Source: Deltaproteobacteria bacterium (GTDB lineage: Bacteria > Desulfobacterota > Binatia > UBA9968). Taken from it: a stretch of 17,756 bases of DNA. How positions within the stretch are numbered: the first letter of the stretch is position 1; the number at the start of each line of letters is the position of its first letter. Under the pieces are notes generated by a model. It saw nothing but the letters and a program-made list of their open reading frames with translations. It was not told where the DNA came from and ran no database searches. A program made the position numbers and the translations under genes. The stretch spans positions 1-17,756 of the forward strand of contig JACPFE010000080.1 in assembly GCA_016183145.1 (NCBI GenBank). The letters are read 5' to 3'. Positions 6,069-14,569 of this stretch are shown here, piece after piece.

Positions 6069-8174
6069 CTACGCCTTGTGCTCGCCCTCTTGCTCGGCGG
6101 CTTTGCGCGCCTTGGCTTCCTTGATGACCTTCTCGGACAGGTGCGGCGGCACCTCTTCGTAGTGGGAAAATTCCATCTGGAACTCTCCCCGGCCGCTGGT
6201 AATCGAGCGCAGGTCGGGCGCGTACTTCAGCACCTCCGCCATGGGCACTCTGGATTTGATCACCTGGCTGTGTCCCTTGGTATCCATACCGAGCACCTTG
6301 CCGCGCCGGCTGTTCAAATCGCCGATGACGTCGCCCATGCACTCGTCGGGCACCGTCACTTCCATATTCATGATCGGCTCCAGCAGCACCGGCTTGGCCT
6401 TCTCGACGGCGTTCTTAAAGCCCAGCGAGCCGGCGATCTTAAAGGCCATGTCGGAGGAATCGACATCGTGGTAGGAGCCGTCGTAGAGCGTCACGCGCAC
6501 GTCCACCATCGGATAGCCGGCCAGGTAACCACCGGCCATCGCCTCGCGCACACCCTTTTCCACCGCCGGGCTGTAGTTGCGCGGGATCGCGCCGCCGACG
6601 ACCTCGTCGACGAATTCGAACCCCGCGCCGTGGGGCCGCGGTTCGACCTTGATCCAGGTGTCGCCGTACTGGCCGCGGCCCCCGGTCTGTTTTTTCAAGC
6701 GCCCCTGAGCGCTGGCGCTGACGCGAATGGTTTCCTTGTAGGGCACCTTGGGCGCCTTGAGAACGACTTCCGCGCCGTATTTGCGTTTGAGTTTTTCGAC
6801 GATGATCTCGATATGCTGCTGCCCCATGCCTGAAAGAATAAAATCCCGCGTCTCCTCGTCGCGATGCAGCTCGATGGTCTGGTCCTCTTCCATCATCCGG
6901 TGTAGACCCTGGGGCACCTTTTCTTCATCGGACTTGGTCTTGGGCTCCAGGGCGAAGGAAATGACCGGGGCGAAGCGCGCCGGGCCGTCGTACTGGATCG
7001 GCGCCCTTTCATCGCACAGCGTATCGCCGGTGGTAACCTCTTTGAGCTTGGCCGCCGCCACGATCTCGCCGGCCGAAGCTTCCTTGACCCCGTCCTGCTT
7101 TTTGCCCTCCAGGCGAAACATATGGCCGATCTTTTCCTTCGCCTGCTTGTTCGTAACATAGCATGTCATGTCCGAAGCGATTTTGCCGGAGACAACGCGC
7201 ATGACGGAGAGCTTTCCGGCGAAGGGATCGCTGATGGTTTTAAACACGTAGGCGGAGAAGGGCGCCGACGGGTCTTGAGGCCGCTTCTCGACTTCGCCGG
7301 TGACCGGGTTATTACCCACCATTTCGCCCTCTTCCGGGGGTGCCGGCAAGTAATCGGCAATGGCATCCAGCAATTGCGGGATGCCGATCTGGCGGGTGGC
7401 GGAACCGTAAAGGATCGGGAAGAGTTTTCCCTGGCGCGTGCCCTCGCGCAGGGCTTTTTTTACTTCCTCCAAGGAGAGCTCTTTGCCGTCCAGATATTTT
7501 TCCAACAACTCGTCGTCGATCTCCGAAACGTTTTCCAACAACTGCTGGTGCGCCTCATCAGCGGCGCTTTTCAAATCGCCGGGAATCTCGCTCTCGGCGA
7601 ACTTGCCGCTCTCGCCTTCATAGAGATAGGCTTTCATCGAAAGCAAATCGACGACTCCCTTGAAGCCGGCTTCGACGCCGATGGGCAGTTGGAGATAGAC
7701 TCCCTTGGCTTCGAGGGTTTTTAGCATCGCGTCGATGCGCTCCGCCGCGTTGTCCTGTTCGTGGTCCATTTTGGCGGCAAAGATCAGGCGGCTGATCCGG
7801 TTCTCATTGGCTCTGGTCCATAAGCGCTCCGACTCCACACGCAAGCCGACCGATGGATTGAACACGAAAACCGCGCTGCCGAAAGCGCGCATGCAATTGA
7901 TCGCGTCGGCTAAAAAGGCCGCGTAACCCGGCGTATCGATCAGGCTTAAAGCATGTTTTTTCCACGACAAGGAGTGAAAGGCCGTCGAGATCGATACATG
8001 ATGCTTGATCTCTTCCGGCTCGTAATCCAGTACCGTGGTCCCGTCCTGCACCCGCCCCAGCCGCTGGCTCGCCCCGGCGGCAAACAACATCGCTTCACCC
8101 AAAGAAGTTTTTCCCGAGCCCCCTTGACCTAGAATGCCGACGTTACGAAGTTTATCGAGTTCCGCTGCAACCAT
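6069..8174 (-). CDS. EF-G-like translational GTPase (FusA2-type paralogue)
   Basis: Seen: 701 residues with the full EF-G domain order: GTPase domain (about 1-270), domain II, domain III, domain IV containing DGSYHDVDSSDMAFK, and a domain V ending in a charged tail. The P-loop is GQGGSGKT (16-23). Odd: G3 is DTPGY (80-84), with Tyr in place of the catalytic His of canonical DTPGH, and G4 is AKMD (134-137) instead of NKMD. The Tyr is typical of the second EF-G class (FusA2/EF-G-2), whose members are not the main translocase. Known: such paralogues are linked to stress or special ribosome states, and their roles are poorly settled. Loss of the G4 Asn may weaken guanine recognition. The ATG at 8174 has a GGAGGGA site. 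It is followed closely by the zinc-ribbon gene and lies 22 bases after coaX. A separate canonical fusA is expected elsewhere. Confidence 0.9.
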   Translation of the reverse strand: MVAAELDKLRNVGILGQGGSGKTSLGEAMLFAAGASQRLGRVQDGTTVLDYEPEEIKHHVSISTAFHSLSWKKHALSLIDTPGYAAFLADAINCMRAFGSAVFVFNPSVGLRVESERLWTRANENRISRLIFAAKMDHEQDNAAERIDAMLKTLEAKGVYLQLPIGVEAGFKGVVDLLSMKAYLYEGESGKFAESEIPGDLKSAADEAHQQLLENVSEIDDELLEKYLDGKELSLEEVKKALREGTRQGKLFPILYGSATRQIGIPQLLDAIADYLPAPPEEGEMVGNNPVTGEVEKRPQDPSAPFSAYVFKTISDPFAGKLSVMRVVSGKIASDMTCYVTNKQAKEKIGHMFRLEGKKQDGVKEASAGEIVAAAKLKEVTTGDTLCDERAPIQYDGPARFAPVISFALEPKTKSDEEKVPQGLHRMMEEDQTIELHRDEETRDFILSGMGQQHIEIIVEKLKRKYGAEVVLKAPKVPYKETIRVSASAQGRLKKQTGGRGQYGDTWIKVEPRPHGAGFEFVDEVVGGAIPRNYSPAVEKGVREAMAGGYLAGYPMVDVRVTLYDGSYHDVDSSDMAFKIAGSLGFKNAVEKAKPVLLEPIMNMEVTVPDECMGDVIGDLNSRRGKVLGMDTKGHSQVIKSRVPMAEVLKYAPDLRSITSGRGEFQMEFSHYEEVPPHLSEKVIKEAKARKAAEQEGEHKA

Positions 8175-8196
8175 AGTTGTGGAATCCCTCCTTGTG

Positions 8197-8991
8197 CTAT
8201 TTCTGCGCTCTTGCTTTTACTTCCTGCAGTGAATTCCTGTCATAAATGATCCGAAGTCCTTCAAGCGTCAAGAATTCGTCCACTGCATCGATGGTGGAGC
8301 ACTCCGACGCGATGAGCGGCGCCAAACCACCGGTGGCGATGACCTTGGCCGGCGTGCCGATTTCCTTTTGCATCCGCCGCACGATGCCGTCGACCAGACC
8401 GACGTAGCCGAAGAAAATGCCCGATTGGATCGATTGAACCGTGTTGCGGCCGACGACTTCATTCGGCCTGACGATCTCGACGCGGGGCAGCTTCGAGGCG
8501 CGCTGGAACAGCGCCTCCACTGCGATGGAAAGTCCCGGCGCGATGGCGCCGCCGACGTACTCCCCCTTTTTCGAAATATGATCGACGGTGGTTGCCGTGC
8601 CGAAATCCACCACGATGCAGGCGTCGTGGTATTTCTCATAGGCCGCGATGCCGTTGACGATGCGGTCGGCGCCGACATCCTTGGGACTGTCGTAAAGAAT
8701 CGGCATGCCGGTTTTGATGCCGGGCCCGACCATCAGCGGCTCGATGTGGAAAACCTTGAGCGCGAGCTCATGGGCCATACTCATCATCGGCGGCACGACG
8801 CAGGAAACGATGAGCGCGCGGATCTGGTCGCAGCGAAACCCCTTTGCGGCGATCAGCTGAGAGATGGTGACGCCGTATTCGTCGGCGGTTTGCTCCGCCT
8901 GGGTCCGCAGCCGCCAATGGGTGATAAGCCGGCGCTTCTCGTAAAGCCCGAGAACGATGTTGGTATTGCCGATATCGATAGCCAGCAGCAT
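8197..8991 (-). CDS. coaX: Type III pantothenate kinase
   Basis: Catalyses ATP-dependent phosphorylation of pantothenate, the first step of coenzyme A synthesis, in the cytoplasm. Seen: 264 residues of the ASKHA fold. The N-terminal phosphate loop is DIGNTN (6-11), the substrate/dimer motif is GADR (107-110) with the catalytic Asp109, and the second phosphate motif is DFGTATT (129-135), followed by GGAIAPGL. The length is normal for CoaX (about 255-265). The ATG at 8991 lies 10 bases after the birA stop with a poor ribosome site, suggesting cotranscription and coupling. The birA-coaX neighbourhood is a recurrent arrangement and supports both calls. Confidence 0.95.
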   Translation of the reverse strand: MLLAIDIGNTNIVLGLYEKRRLITHWRLRTQAEQTADEYGVTISQLIAAKGFRCDQIRALIVSCVVPPMMSMAHELALKVFHIEPLMVGPGIKTGMPILYDSPKDVGADRIVNGIAAYEKYHDACIVVDFGTATTVDHISKKGEYVGGAIAPGLSIAVEALFQRASKLPRVEIVRPNEVVGRNTVQSIQSGIFFGYVGLVDGIVRRMQKEIGTPAKVIATGGLAPLIASECSTIDAVDEFLTLEGLRIIYDRNSLQEVKARAQK

Positions 8992-9001
8992 AGGGTTAAG
9001 G

Positions 9002-9838
9002 TCAATCCTCGATCGCAGTCACATCCCCGGCGACGACTCGCTGCCGTTCGCCCCGATCATCTTCCACGAGCAGCGCGCCGTCGCGATCGATGCCCACCGC
9101 TTGGCCGATCAGTACGTCTCCCCCCATCTCCACCCGTACCGTCTTTCCTTTGAGCCCGAAGCGGGCTTGCCAGCGGGGCGCGATGGCGTCGAATCCGAAG
9201 TCTTCGAGAGTTCCATAGCATCTGTCGAGGTCTTGAATCAATCGCCGGAGGACGAGCTCGCGGCTAAAGCTATTGCCGGCGACCTCCATCAAGGAGGTGG
9301 CCCGATCCCGTATGGTTTCCGGCATCCGTTCGCGCGGAAAGTTGAGGTTGACGCCGATGCCGAGGATCACAAACTCGATACGTTTGGCGTCACAAGAGGA
9401 TTCCGTCAAGATTCCCGCCAGCTTCTTGCCCTGAAGCAGAATATCGTTGGGCCATTTGATGGCCGGAGGTTCAACAATGAACTCTGCCACCGTATCCGCC
9501 AGGGCAACCGCCGCCATTAAGGTGATTTGCGGCGCGTGAGCCGGCGCGAGCGTGGGCCGGAGTAGCAGCGAGAAATAGAGATTGCAATACGGCGGCGACT
9601 CCCAGCTCCGGCCCAAGCGGCCGCGGCCGTCGGATTGATGCTCGGCGATCACCACCGCGCCTTCGGGCGCGCCCGCGTCGGCGAGGCGCCGCGCATAGCT
9701 GTTGGTGGAATCGATCTCCTGGAAGTAGTGAAACTTGGTGCCAAGGCGTTTGGTCGCCAATTCGCTCTGAATGATGTCGAGGCACAGCGGCGCATATCCT
9801 AATTCGGCCGCCCTTTTTTCGCGATCGTTAGCACACAT
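9002..9838 (-). CDS. birA: Biotin--[acetyl-CoA-carboxylase] ligase (no repressor domain)
   Basis: Activates biotin as biotinyl-AMP and transfers it to the lysine of biotin carrier domains. Seen: 278 residues. The catalytic domain has IDSTN (42-46), the biotin/AMP loop GRGRLGRSW (71-79) and KWPNDIL (128-134), with K139 in GKKLAGIL. A C-terminal SH3-like domain lies at about 225-278 (GKTVRVEMGG). The N-terminal 30 residues are too short for the helix-turn-helix domain of E. coli-type BirA, so this is a monofunctional ligase that should not regulate biotin genes. The ATG at 9838 has no visible ribosome site, but a hairpin sits about 20 bases upstream (9859-9874). A later in-frame start is conceivable. 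Confidence 0.93.
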   Translation of the reverse strand: MCANDREKRAAELGYAPLCLDIIQSELATKRLGTKFHYFQEIDSTNSYARRLADAGAPEGAVVIAEHQSDGRGRLGRSWESPPYCNLYFSLLLRPTLAPAHAPQITLMAAVALADTVAEFIVEPPAIKWPNDILLQGKKLAGILTESSCDAKRIEFVILGIGVNLNFPRERMPETIRDRATSLMEVAGNSFSRELVLRRLIQDLDRCYGTLEDFGFDAIAPRWQARFGLKGKTVRVEMGGDVLIGQAVGIDRDGALLVEDDRGERQRVVAGDVTAIED

Positions 9839-9858
9839 GATTCATATTAGACAAGGCC

Positions 9859-9911
9859 GAGGGGCAAACCCCTCCGGGAGAAAGCCTGCCCTGAGCGAAG
9901 TCGAAGGGGCA
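9859..9911. repeat. Palindromic elements in the birA leader
   Basis: GAGGGG (9859-9864) and CCCCTC (9869-9874) form a perfect 6-bp stem around CAAA. Next to it, TGCCC (9887) and GGGCA (to 9911) bracket the TGAGCGAAGTCGAAG core, another member of the dispersed repeat family also seen near position 81 and 1872. These occupy the spacer between nadC and birA and may partly uncouple the two genes. Confidence 0.5.
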
Positions 9912-10094
9912 ATGGTCCTGTGCCTTGAAGCGGATTGCGAGCCGCCCACCCGGAGCAAACAGCAGTGAAAACACGTAACCGCGTGACTAAACACGACACA
10001 AGTCAATGCAATTGCACGTCCGGGTGCCTTCTCCCTCCAGGCTTCACCCCTCGGCCTGCGCTGTCGCTTTACCTGGGACCGTGAATAATCCGGC

Positions 10095-10943
10095 TTAGAC
10101 ATTCATCGTGATCTTCATATTGAAATCGACCACCGGCGCCGAATGGGTGAGAGCCCCTGAGGAGATGAAATCGACGCCGGTTTCGGCAACCTGTCGAATA
10201 TTCTCCGAGGTAATCCCGCCGGAAGCTTCCACCCAGGCGCGCTTATTGATCAAACGCACCGCCTCGGCCATCTGAGTTAAGCTCATGTTGTCTAGCATGA
10301 TGACGTCGGCGCCGGCGTCGATCGCCTCCTGAACTTGCTTAAGATTGCCGGCTTCGACCTCCACTTTGGCCATGAACGGGGCGTGGCGGCGCACCGCTTT
10401 GACCGCCTCGGCGATGGAGCCTGTCGCTTCGATATGATTGTCCTTGACCAGAGCGGCGTCGTATAGACCGATGCGATGATTCATGCCGCCGCCCATGCGC
10501 ACCGCGTACTTCTCCAGAGTGCGCAGCCCCGGCGTGGTTTTTCTGGTGTAGAGCACCTTGCAGGGAAAGTCTTTGACCGCCTCCACGTACTTATGGGTCA
10601 GAGTCGCTGTGCCGGAAAGCCGTTGGAGAAAGTTAAGCGCCGTGCGCTCGGCGAGCAATAGGGCGCGCACCGGCCCGACCGCTTCGGCGACCACCGTCCC
10701 GTTCTTCACCTGGGTTCCGTCCTTGGTGAGCAAGTGCACCGCCACCCTGTGATCGATGAAATAAAAGATTCGCTCGAGCAGCACCAAGCCCGCCACTACG
10801 CCGTCTTTTTTGGCGCGGAAAAGTCCCGTCCCCTGGCATTCCGCCGAGATCGTCGCCATCGTCGCCAGATCGCCGGCGCCGATATCCTCATCCAGTGCGT
10901 CGCGGATCAACCGCTCGATCTGTGGACTGACGTGAATATCCAT
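10095..10943 (-). CDS. nadC: Nicotinate-nucleotide pyrophosphorylase (carboxylating), QPRTase
   Basis: Converts quinolinate and PRPP to nicotinate mononucleotide, CO2 and PPi in de novo NAD synthesis. Seen: 282 residues, the normal length, with the type II phosphoribosyltransferase motifs in order: ERTALNFLQRLSG (99-111), TRKTTPGLR (133-141), EKYAVRMGGGMNHRIGL (144-160), KDNH (167-170), then VEVEAGN, MLDNM and EASGGI lining the barrel. The basic residues that bind quinolinate and phosphate (R100, R134, K135, H156, R157) are present. The ATG at 10943 has an AGGAG site and follows the valS stop by 5 bases, so it is cotranscribed with valS. The nadA and nadB partners are not in the window. Confidence 0.96.
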   Translation of the reverse strand: MDIHVSPQIERLIRDALDEDIGAGDLATMATISAECQGTGLFRAKKDGVVAGLVLLERIFYFIDHRVAVHLLTKDGTQVKNGTVVAEAVGPVRALLLAERTALNFLQRLSGTATLTHKYVEAVKDFPCKVLYTRKTTPGLRTLEKYAVRMGGGMNHRIGLYDAALVKDNHIEATGSIAEAVKAVRRHAPFMAKVEVEAGNLKQVQEAIDAGADVIMLDNMSLTQMAEAVRLINKRAWVEASGGITSENIRQVAETGVDFISSGALTHSAPVVDFNMKITMNV

Positions 10944-10948
10944 CGCGA

Positions 10949-13702
10949 TCAGCTCCTTTCCGACTGGGCTTTTTCGATGCGCGTGAGGCTCAGGTTGAGC
11001 GTGCGAATTTTTTCCTCATACTGCCCGGCCTTTTCCCTCTCTTTGCGCACGACTTCCTCCTTGGCCTTGCTGATGAAATCGTTGTTCTGTAGTTTCTTCT
11101 GAACCCGTGAAAACTCCTCTTCGAATTTTCGTATCTCTTTTGTCAACCTGGCCCGTTCCTCGTCGAGGTTGATGAGATCGCCGAGGGGTAGATAGATCTC
11201 GGTCGCGCCGATCACCGCCGTCGCCGCTCCCTTCGGCCGCTCCCCGGAGATCGCATATTCCGCCGCGCCGACCCGCGACAGCAAACGTAGGTAAGGCTCC
11301 TGGGAACGCAGAAACGCAAGATCCGCTTCCGGCCCGTGAAAAATGGCTTTTACCTCTTTCCCCGGCGGACAGTTCATCTCGGCGCGGAGGTTTCTGACGG
11401 CGCGCACCACGCCCATGAGAAATTCCATCTGCTTCTCGCTGTTCCCGTCAATCCAAGCCGGCTCGGAGCGCGGATAGGCTTGAACCATGATGCTCCGGCG
11501 GTTTTCCCCCAGCACCTGCCAGATTTCCTCGGTGACGAAAGGCATCAAGGGATGAAGCAAGAGCAATATCTGTTCGAGCAGCTCGGCGAGAATCCGCCTA
11601 CTTCGGTCTGCGTCGGCGACCACCGTCCCGTTGAGCGCAAGCTTGCTCATCTCGATGTACCAGTCGCAGAACTCATGCCAGGTGAATTGATAAAGAACGT
11701 TGGCGTAATCGTTGAAACGGTAGGCGTCCGCGGCTTCCCGCGCTTGCGCTATCGTCGTCGCTAGACGGGAACGAATCCAACGCTCCGCAAAATTGAGATC
11801 CGCCCCGGCCAGCGCCCGATCGCTGCGTACTTCTGTCACGGAAACTTCGCTCCGCTTCATGAGCACGAACCGGGCCGCGTTCCACAGCTTGTTGACAAAA
11901 TTTTGATAGCCCGCGATGCGCTCTTCGGCGAGCCTGATGTCGCGCCCCATGGCCGCCATCGCCGCCAGCGTAAAGCGAAACGCGTCGGTGCCGTATTGGT
12001 TCATGATGTCGAGGGGATCGATGACGTTGCCCTTCGATTTCGACATCTTCTGTCCCTGTTCGTCGCGCACCAAGGCATGGATGTAGACATCGCGGAAGGG
12101 CACGTCGCCCATGAATTTAAGACCCATCATGATCATCCGCGCCACCCAGAAAAAAAGAATATCGAAGCCTGTGACCAGCGTCGAAGTCGGGTAGAAGGCT
12201 TTCAAATCTTCGGTCTGCTCCGGCCAGCCCAGAGTCGAGAAGGGCCAGAGCCCGGAGGAAAACCAAGTGTCCAAGACGTCGGGGTCTTGAACCAATTCTT
12301 TACCGCCACACTTCGGACAAGACTCGGGCGTGCCACGCGCGACGATGGGATGCGCCTCTTTGCCGAGCAGATATTCGCCGCCCCCGGCCTCAATGATGTT
12401 TGCCGCGTCGCAGCTCTTACAGTACCAGGCCGGGATCTGGTGGCCCCACCAGATTTGCCGCGAGATCGTCCAGTCCTTGATATTCTCCATCCAGGCAAAG
12501 TAGGAGTTGCTCCATCCTTCGGGAATGATGCGAATCCGTCCATCGCGCACCACTTGCATGGCAGGCTCGGCCAACGGCTTGATGGCGACGAACCATTGCG
12601 GCGTCAAATAGGGCTCGACCACGGTTTGGCAGCGGTAGCAATGGCCGATCGCATGCCGATATGGCTCAGTTTTTTCGAGGCAGCCTTTTTCTTTCAGCTC
12701 CGCGACGATGAGCTTGCGGGCTGCGAATCGGTCTTGGCCGCGATAGCGCTCGATCCATTCGCCGCCCTCGCCTCGGGACAAAAACGCCGCGGCATCGATC
12801 TTTGCATCGGCGTCGAAGATGCTGATCTTCTCTAGGCCGAAGCGCTCGCCGATCTCGAAATCGTTGAAGTCGTGGCCGGGCGTGATTTTTAGCGCCCCGG
12901 TGCCAAATTCCTTATCGACGTAAGAATCCGCCAGCAATGGGATCACTCGCCCGGCAATGGGCAAACGAATCTTTTTCCCGATAAACTCCCGGTAGCGCTC
13001 GTCTTCCGGATGAATCGCCACCGCCGTATCGCCGAGCATCGTCTCCGGCCTTGTGGTGGCGACAATCAGGGCCTTCGACGGATCATCGGCCAACGGATAG
13101 CGGATATGCCAGAGGTGGCCGTCGGTCTCTTCGTGGACCACCTCGATGTCCGCCAGGGCCGTCTTGCAGCGCGGGCACCAATTGATCAGCCTCTCGGCCC
13201 GATAGAGCAGCCCATCCTCCCAGAGCCGGACAAAGGCTTCGCGCACGGCGCGGGAAAGACCTTCGTCCATGGTGAAGCGTTCGCGCTGCCAGTCGCAGGA
13301 GACACCCAGCGCTCTGAGCTGGCGCAAAATTGTGTTGCCCGCTTCTTCTTTCCAGGCCCAAACCCGCTCGATGAACTTGGCGCGGCCGACCTGAGCCCGC
13401 GTCAATCCCTGTTCCGCCAACCTGCGCTCGACGACATTTTGCGTGGCGATCCCCGCGTGGTCCGTTCCGGGAACCCACAGAACCCGGTAACCGTCCATTC
13501 GCTTATAACGGCAAAGAATATCCTGGAGCGTGTTGTTGAGCGCATGCCCCATATGTAAAGAGCCCGTCACGTTGGGCGGCGGGATAACGACGGAAAAATA
13601 GGCGCCCGCGCCTTTGGCCGGCGCAAACGCCCCGGAGTCGATCCAGCGGCGATACCATTTACTTTCGACTTCCTTGTGCGAGTACGCTTTCGCTAGTTCC
13701 AT
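10949..13702 (-). CDS. valS: Valyl-tRNA synthetase
   Basis: Charges tRNA-Val with valine and clears mischarged threonine. Seen: 917 residues, a complete class I enzyme. PNVTGSLHMGH carries the HIGH-type motif (H50-M-G-H53). Cysteine pairs occur in WCPRCK and in the zinc-binding insert (CKSCDAAN, later CPKCGGKE), beside LDTWFSSGLWPFSTLGWP. GQKMSKSKGN places KMSKS at 552-556. The anticodon-binding helical domain and a C-terminal coiled coil (about 850-917, Lys/Glu-rich) follow. Length and order are standard. The ATG at 13702 sits 4 bases past the stop of the receiver-domain gene and lacks a clear ribosome site, so its translation is probably coupled to that small upstream gene. No T-box leader is visible. 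Confidence 0.97.
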   Translation of the reverse strand: MELAKAYSHKEVESKWYRRWIDSGAFAPAKGAGAYFSVVIPPPNVTGSLHMGHALNNTLQDILCRYKRMDGYRVLWVPGTDHAGIATQNVVERRLAEQGLTRAQVGRAKFIERVWAWKEEAGNTILRQLRALGVSCDWQRERFTMDEGLSRAVREAFVRLWEDGLLYRAERLINWCPRCKTALADIEVVHEETDGHLWHIRYPLADDPSKALIVATTRPETMLGDTAVAIHPEDERYREFIGKKIRLPIAGRVIPLLADSYVDKEFGTGALKITPGHDFNDFEIGERFGLEKISIFDADAKIDAAAFLSRGEGGEWIERYRGQDRFAARKLIVAELKEKGCLEKTEPYRHAIGHCYRCQTVVEPYLTPQWFVAIKPLAEPAMQVVRDGRIRIIPEGWSNSYFAWMENIKDWTISRQIWWGHQIPAWYCKSCDAANIIEAGGGEYLLGKEAHPIVARGTPESCPKCGGKELVQDPDVLDTWFSSGLWPFSTLGWPEQTEDLKAFYPTSTLVTGFDILFFWVARMIMMGLKFMGDVPFRDVYIHALVRDEQGQKMSKSKGNVIDPLDIMNQYGTDAFRFTLAAMAAMGRDIRLAEERIAGYQNFVNKLWNAARFVLMKRSEVSVTEVRSDRALAGADLNFAERWIRSRLATTIAQAREAADAYRFNDYANVLYQFTWHEFCDWYIEMSKLALNGTVVADADRSRRILAELLEQILLLLHPLMPFVTEEIWQVLGENRRSIMVQAYPRSEPAWIDGNSEKQMEFLMGVVRAVRNLRAEMNCPPGKEVKAIFHGPEADLAFLRSQEPYLRLLSRVGAAEYAISGERPKGAATAVIGATEIYLPLGDLINLDEERARLTKEIRKFEEEFSRVQKKLQNNDFISKAKEEVVRKEREKAGQYEEKIRTLNLSLTRIEKAQSERS

Positions 13703-13706
13703 GGCG

Positions 13707-14177
13707 TTATTTTTTCGGTCGGGCTTGTTGGATTTCAGCCTCGCTGGTTTCTTCGACCACGTCCAACAGTTCGATGACTTCGGAGTTGCCGGCCAGGGCC
13801 GGGGCCCGAGTCGAAGGGTCGGATCGTTTCTCCTTTGAAAGAGTACCTAAACACTCCGCTAAAGCCGACAGCAAAATTTCTTTCTCGATCGGCGTTTTTA
13901 TGGAAATAAGGTTTTCACGCTGTGGCGTCGGTTCATGAGAGGAACCTTGCACCCAGACGGTCGGGACTTTCCAACTTTGCACCGCCCGGACTCCCTGGGC
14001 GAAAGCCCCATCGGGTTCGCCTAACAGTACCAGGTCGACGATCACCGCGTCGAAATCTTTTAACGCCGAGGATTCAGGAATCGCAGACACGATTTTAACC
14101 TCATGCTCCGGGAAGAGCGCCAGCGCGATGGCCTGCTGCAACATTCGATGCGGTTCAACGACGAGGATCTTGCTCAT
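13707..14177 (-). CDS. Stand-alone receiver-like domain protein with altered acidic pocket
   Basis: Seen: 156 residues. Residues 3-112 follow the receiver pattern: ILVVEPH on the first strand, DFDAVIVDLVL with Asp48 at the phosphorylation position, TVWVQGSS (Ser79 at the Thr/Ser switch position) and SIKTP with the invariant-type Lys94. Odd: the acidic pair that normally follows the first strand (DD/ED) is E8-P9, so Mg binding may be weakened. Residues 113-156 are a polar, probably disordered tail (STRAPALAGNSEV, ending EIQQARPKK) with no output domain. Known: receivers with damaged pockets often act as phosphorylation-independent protein-binding modules. It is the first gene of the leftward block, 4 bases ahead of valS. 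The link to valS is unexplained; chance cotranscription is possible. Confidence 0.7.
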   Translation of the reverse strand: MSKILVVEPHRMLQQAIALALFPEHEVKIVSAIPESSALKDFDAVIVDLVLLGEPDGAFAQGVRAVQSWKVPTVWVQGSSHEPTPQRENLISIKTPIEKEILLSALAECLGTLSKEKRSDPSTRAPALAGNSEVIELLDVVEETSEAEIQQARPKK

Positions 14178-14206
14178 GGCGTTTCGCTTACAGCTTGATC
14201 GTTATC

Positions 14207-14235
14207 TTGACAACTCTCTAGCCCCACGCTACATA
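14207..14235 (+). promoter_or_regulatory. Candidate sigma-70 promoter of tRNA-Leu
   Basis: TTGACA (14207-14212) is a perfect -35. A 17-base spacer leads to TACATA (14230-14235), a weak -10. Initiation would fall near 14242, about 25 bases before the mature tRNA 5' end, which is a sensible distance. The same spacer must also hold the leftward promoter of the receiver-valS unit, which I could not locate. Confidence 0.45.
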
Positions 14236-14266
14236 AATTAAGGTTTTAGTCGGCTTTGACACCAGC

Positions 14267-14353
14267 GCGAAAGTGGCGGAATTGGTAGACGCGCAGGATT
14301 CAGGATCCTGTGGGGTAATACCCGTAGGGGTTCGACTCCCCTCTTTCGCACCA
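14267..14353 (+). tRNA. tRNA-Leu (anticodon CAG)
   Basis: The acceptor stem GCGAAAG (14267-14273) pairs with CTTTCGC (14343-14349), followed by A and an encoded CCA. The D arm carries AATTGGTAGAC. The anticodon stem is CAGGA/TCCTG around TTCAGGA, giving anticodon CAG at 14301-14303, which reads CTG codons. The long variable arm (TGGGGTAATACCCGTA) is the class II hallmark of Leu tRNAs. The T arm is GGGG-TTCGACT-CCCC. All stems are intact. Confidence 0.97.
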
Positions 14354-14569
14354 AAACGGTTACTTTTTAACATACAAACCCATCTTTCTCTAACGTCCAA
14401 AGTTTGCGCCGTGGACTGAAGCGCCGGTGCCAACTCTCCGCCGGCGATCCCTCGTAGTTCGCATCCGGATGGATTCCCGTGAGAAACGGCGGGGCAGCGA
14501 GCGGTTCGGGGTCGTGGCGTTGATTTTGTCCGGTCCGGGAGCAGCGAGCAAAAGGCAGTAGAAGCAAAG
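14354..14569. other. Spacer with no recognisable gene
   Basis: This is 216 bases between tRNA-Leu and the cytochrome gene. Short leftward open frames exist, but they have no ribosome sites or family resemblance. No strong terminator hairpin follows the tRNA, and I see no clear promoter for the cytochrome gene. Confidence 0.4.

Noticed and set aside
9842..10102. 86-codon leftward open frame between nadC and birA
   Set aside because: It covers repeat sequence, has no ribosome site or motif, and overlaps the nadC end.
11903..12835. 310-codon + strand open frame inside valS
   Set aside because: It is antisense to the conserved ValRS catalytic core and shows no recognisable domain.
14218..14567. 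Short leftward open frames over tRNA-Leu and the following spacer
   Set aside because: They are read through the tRNA gene on the wrong strand and have no coding signature.
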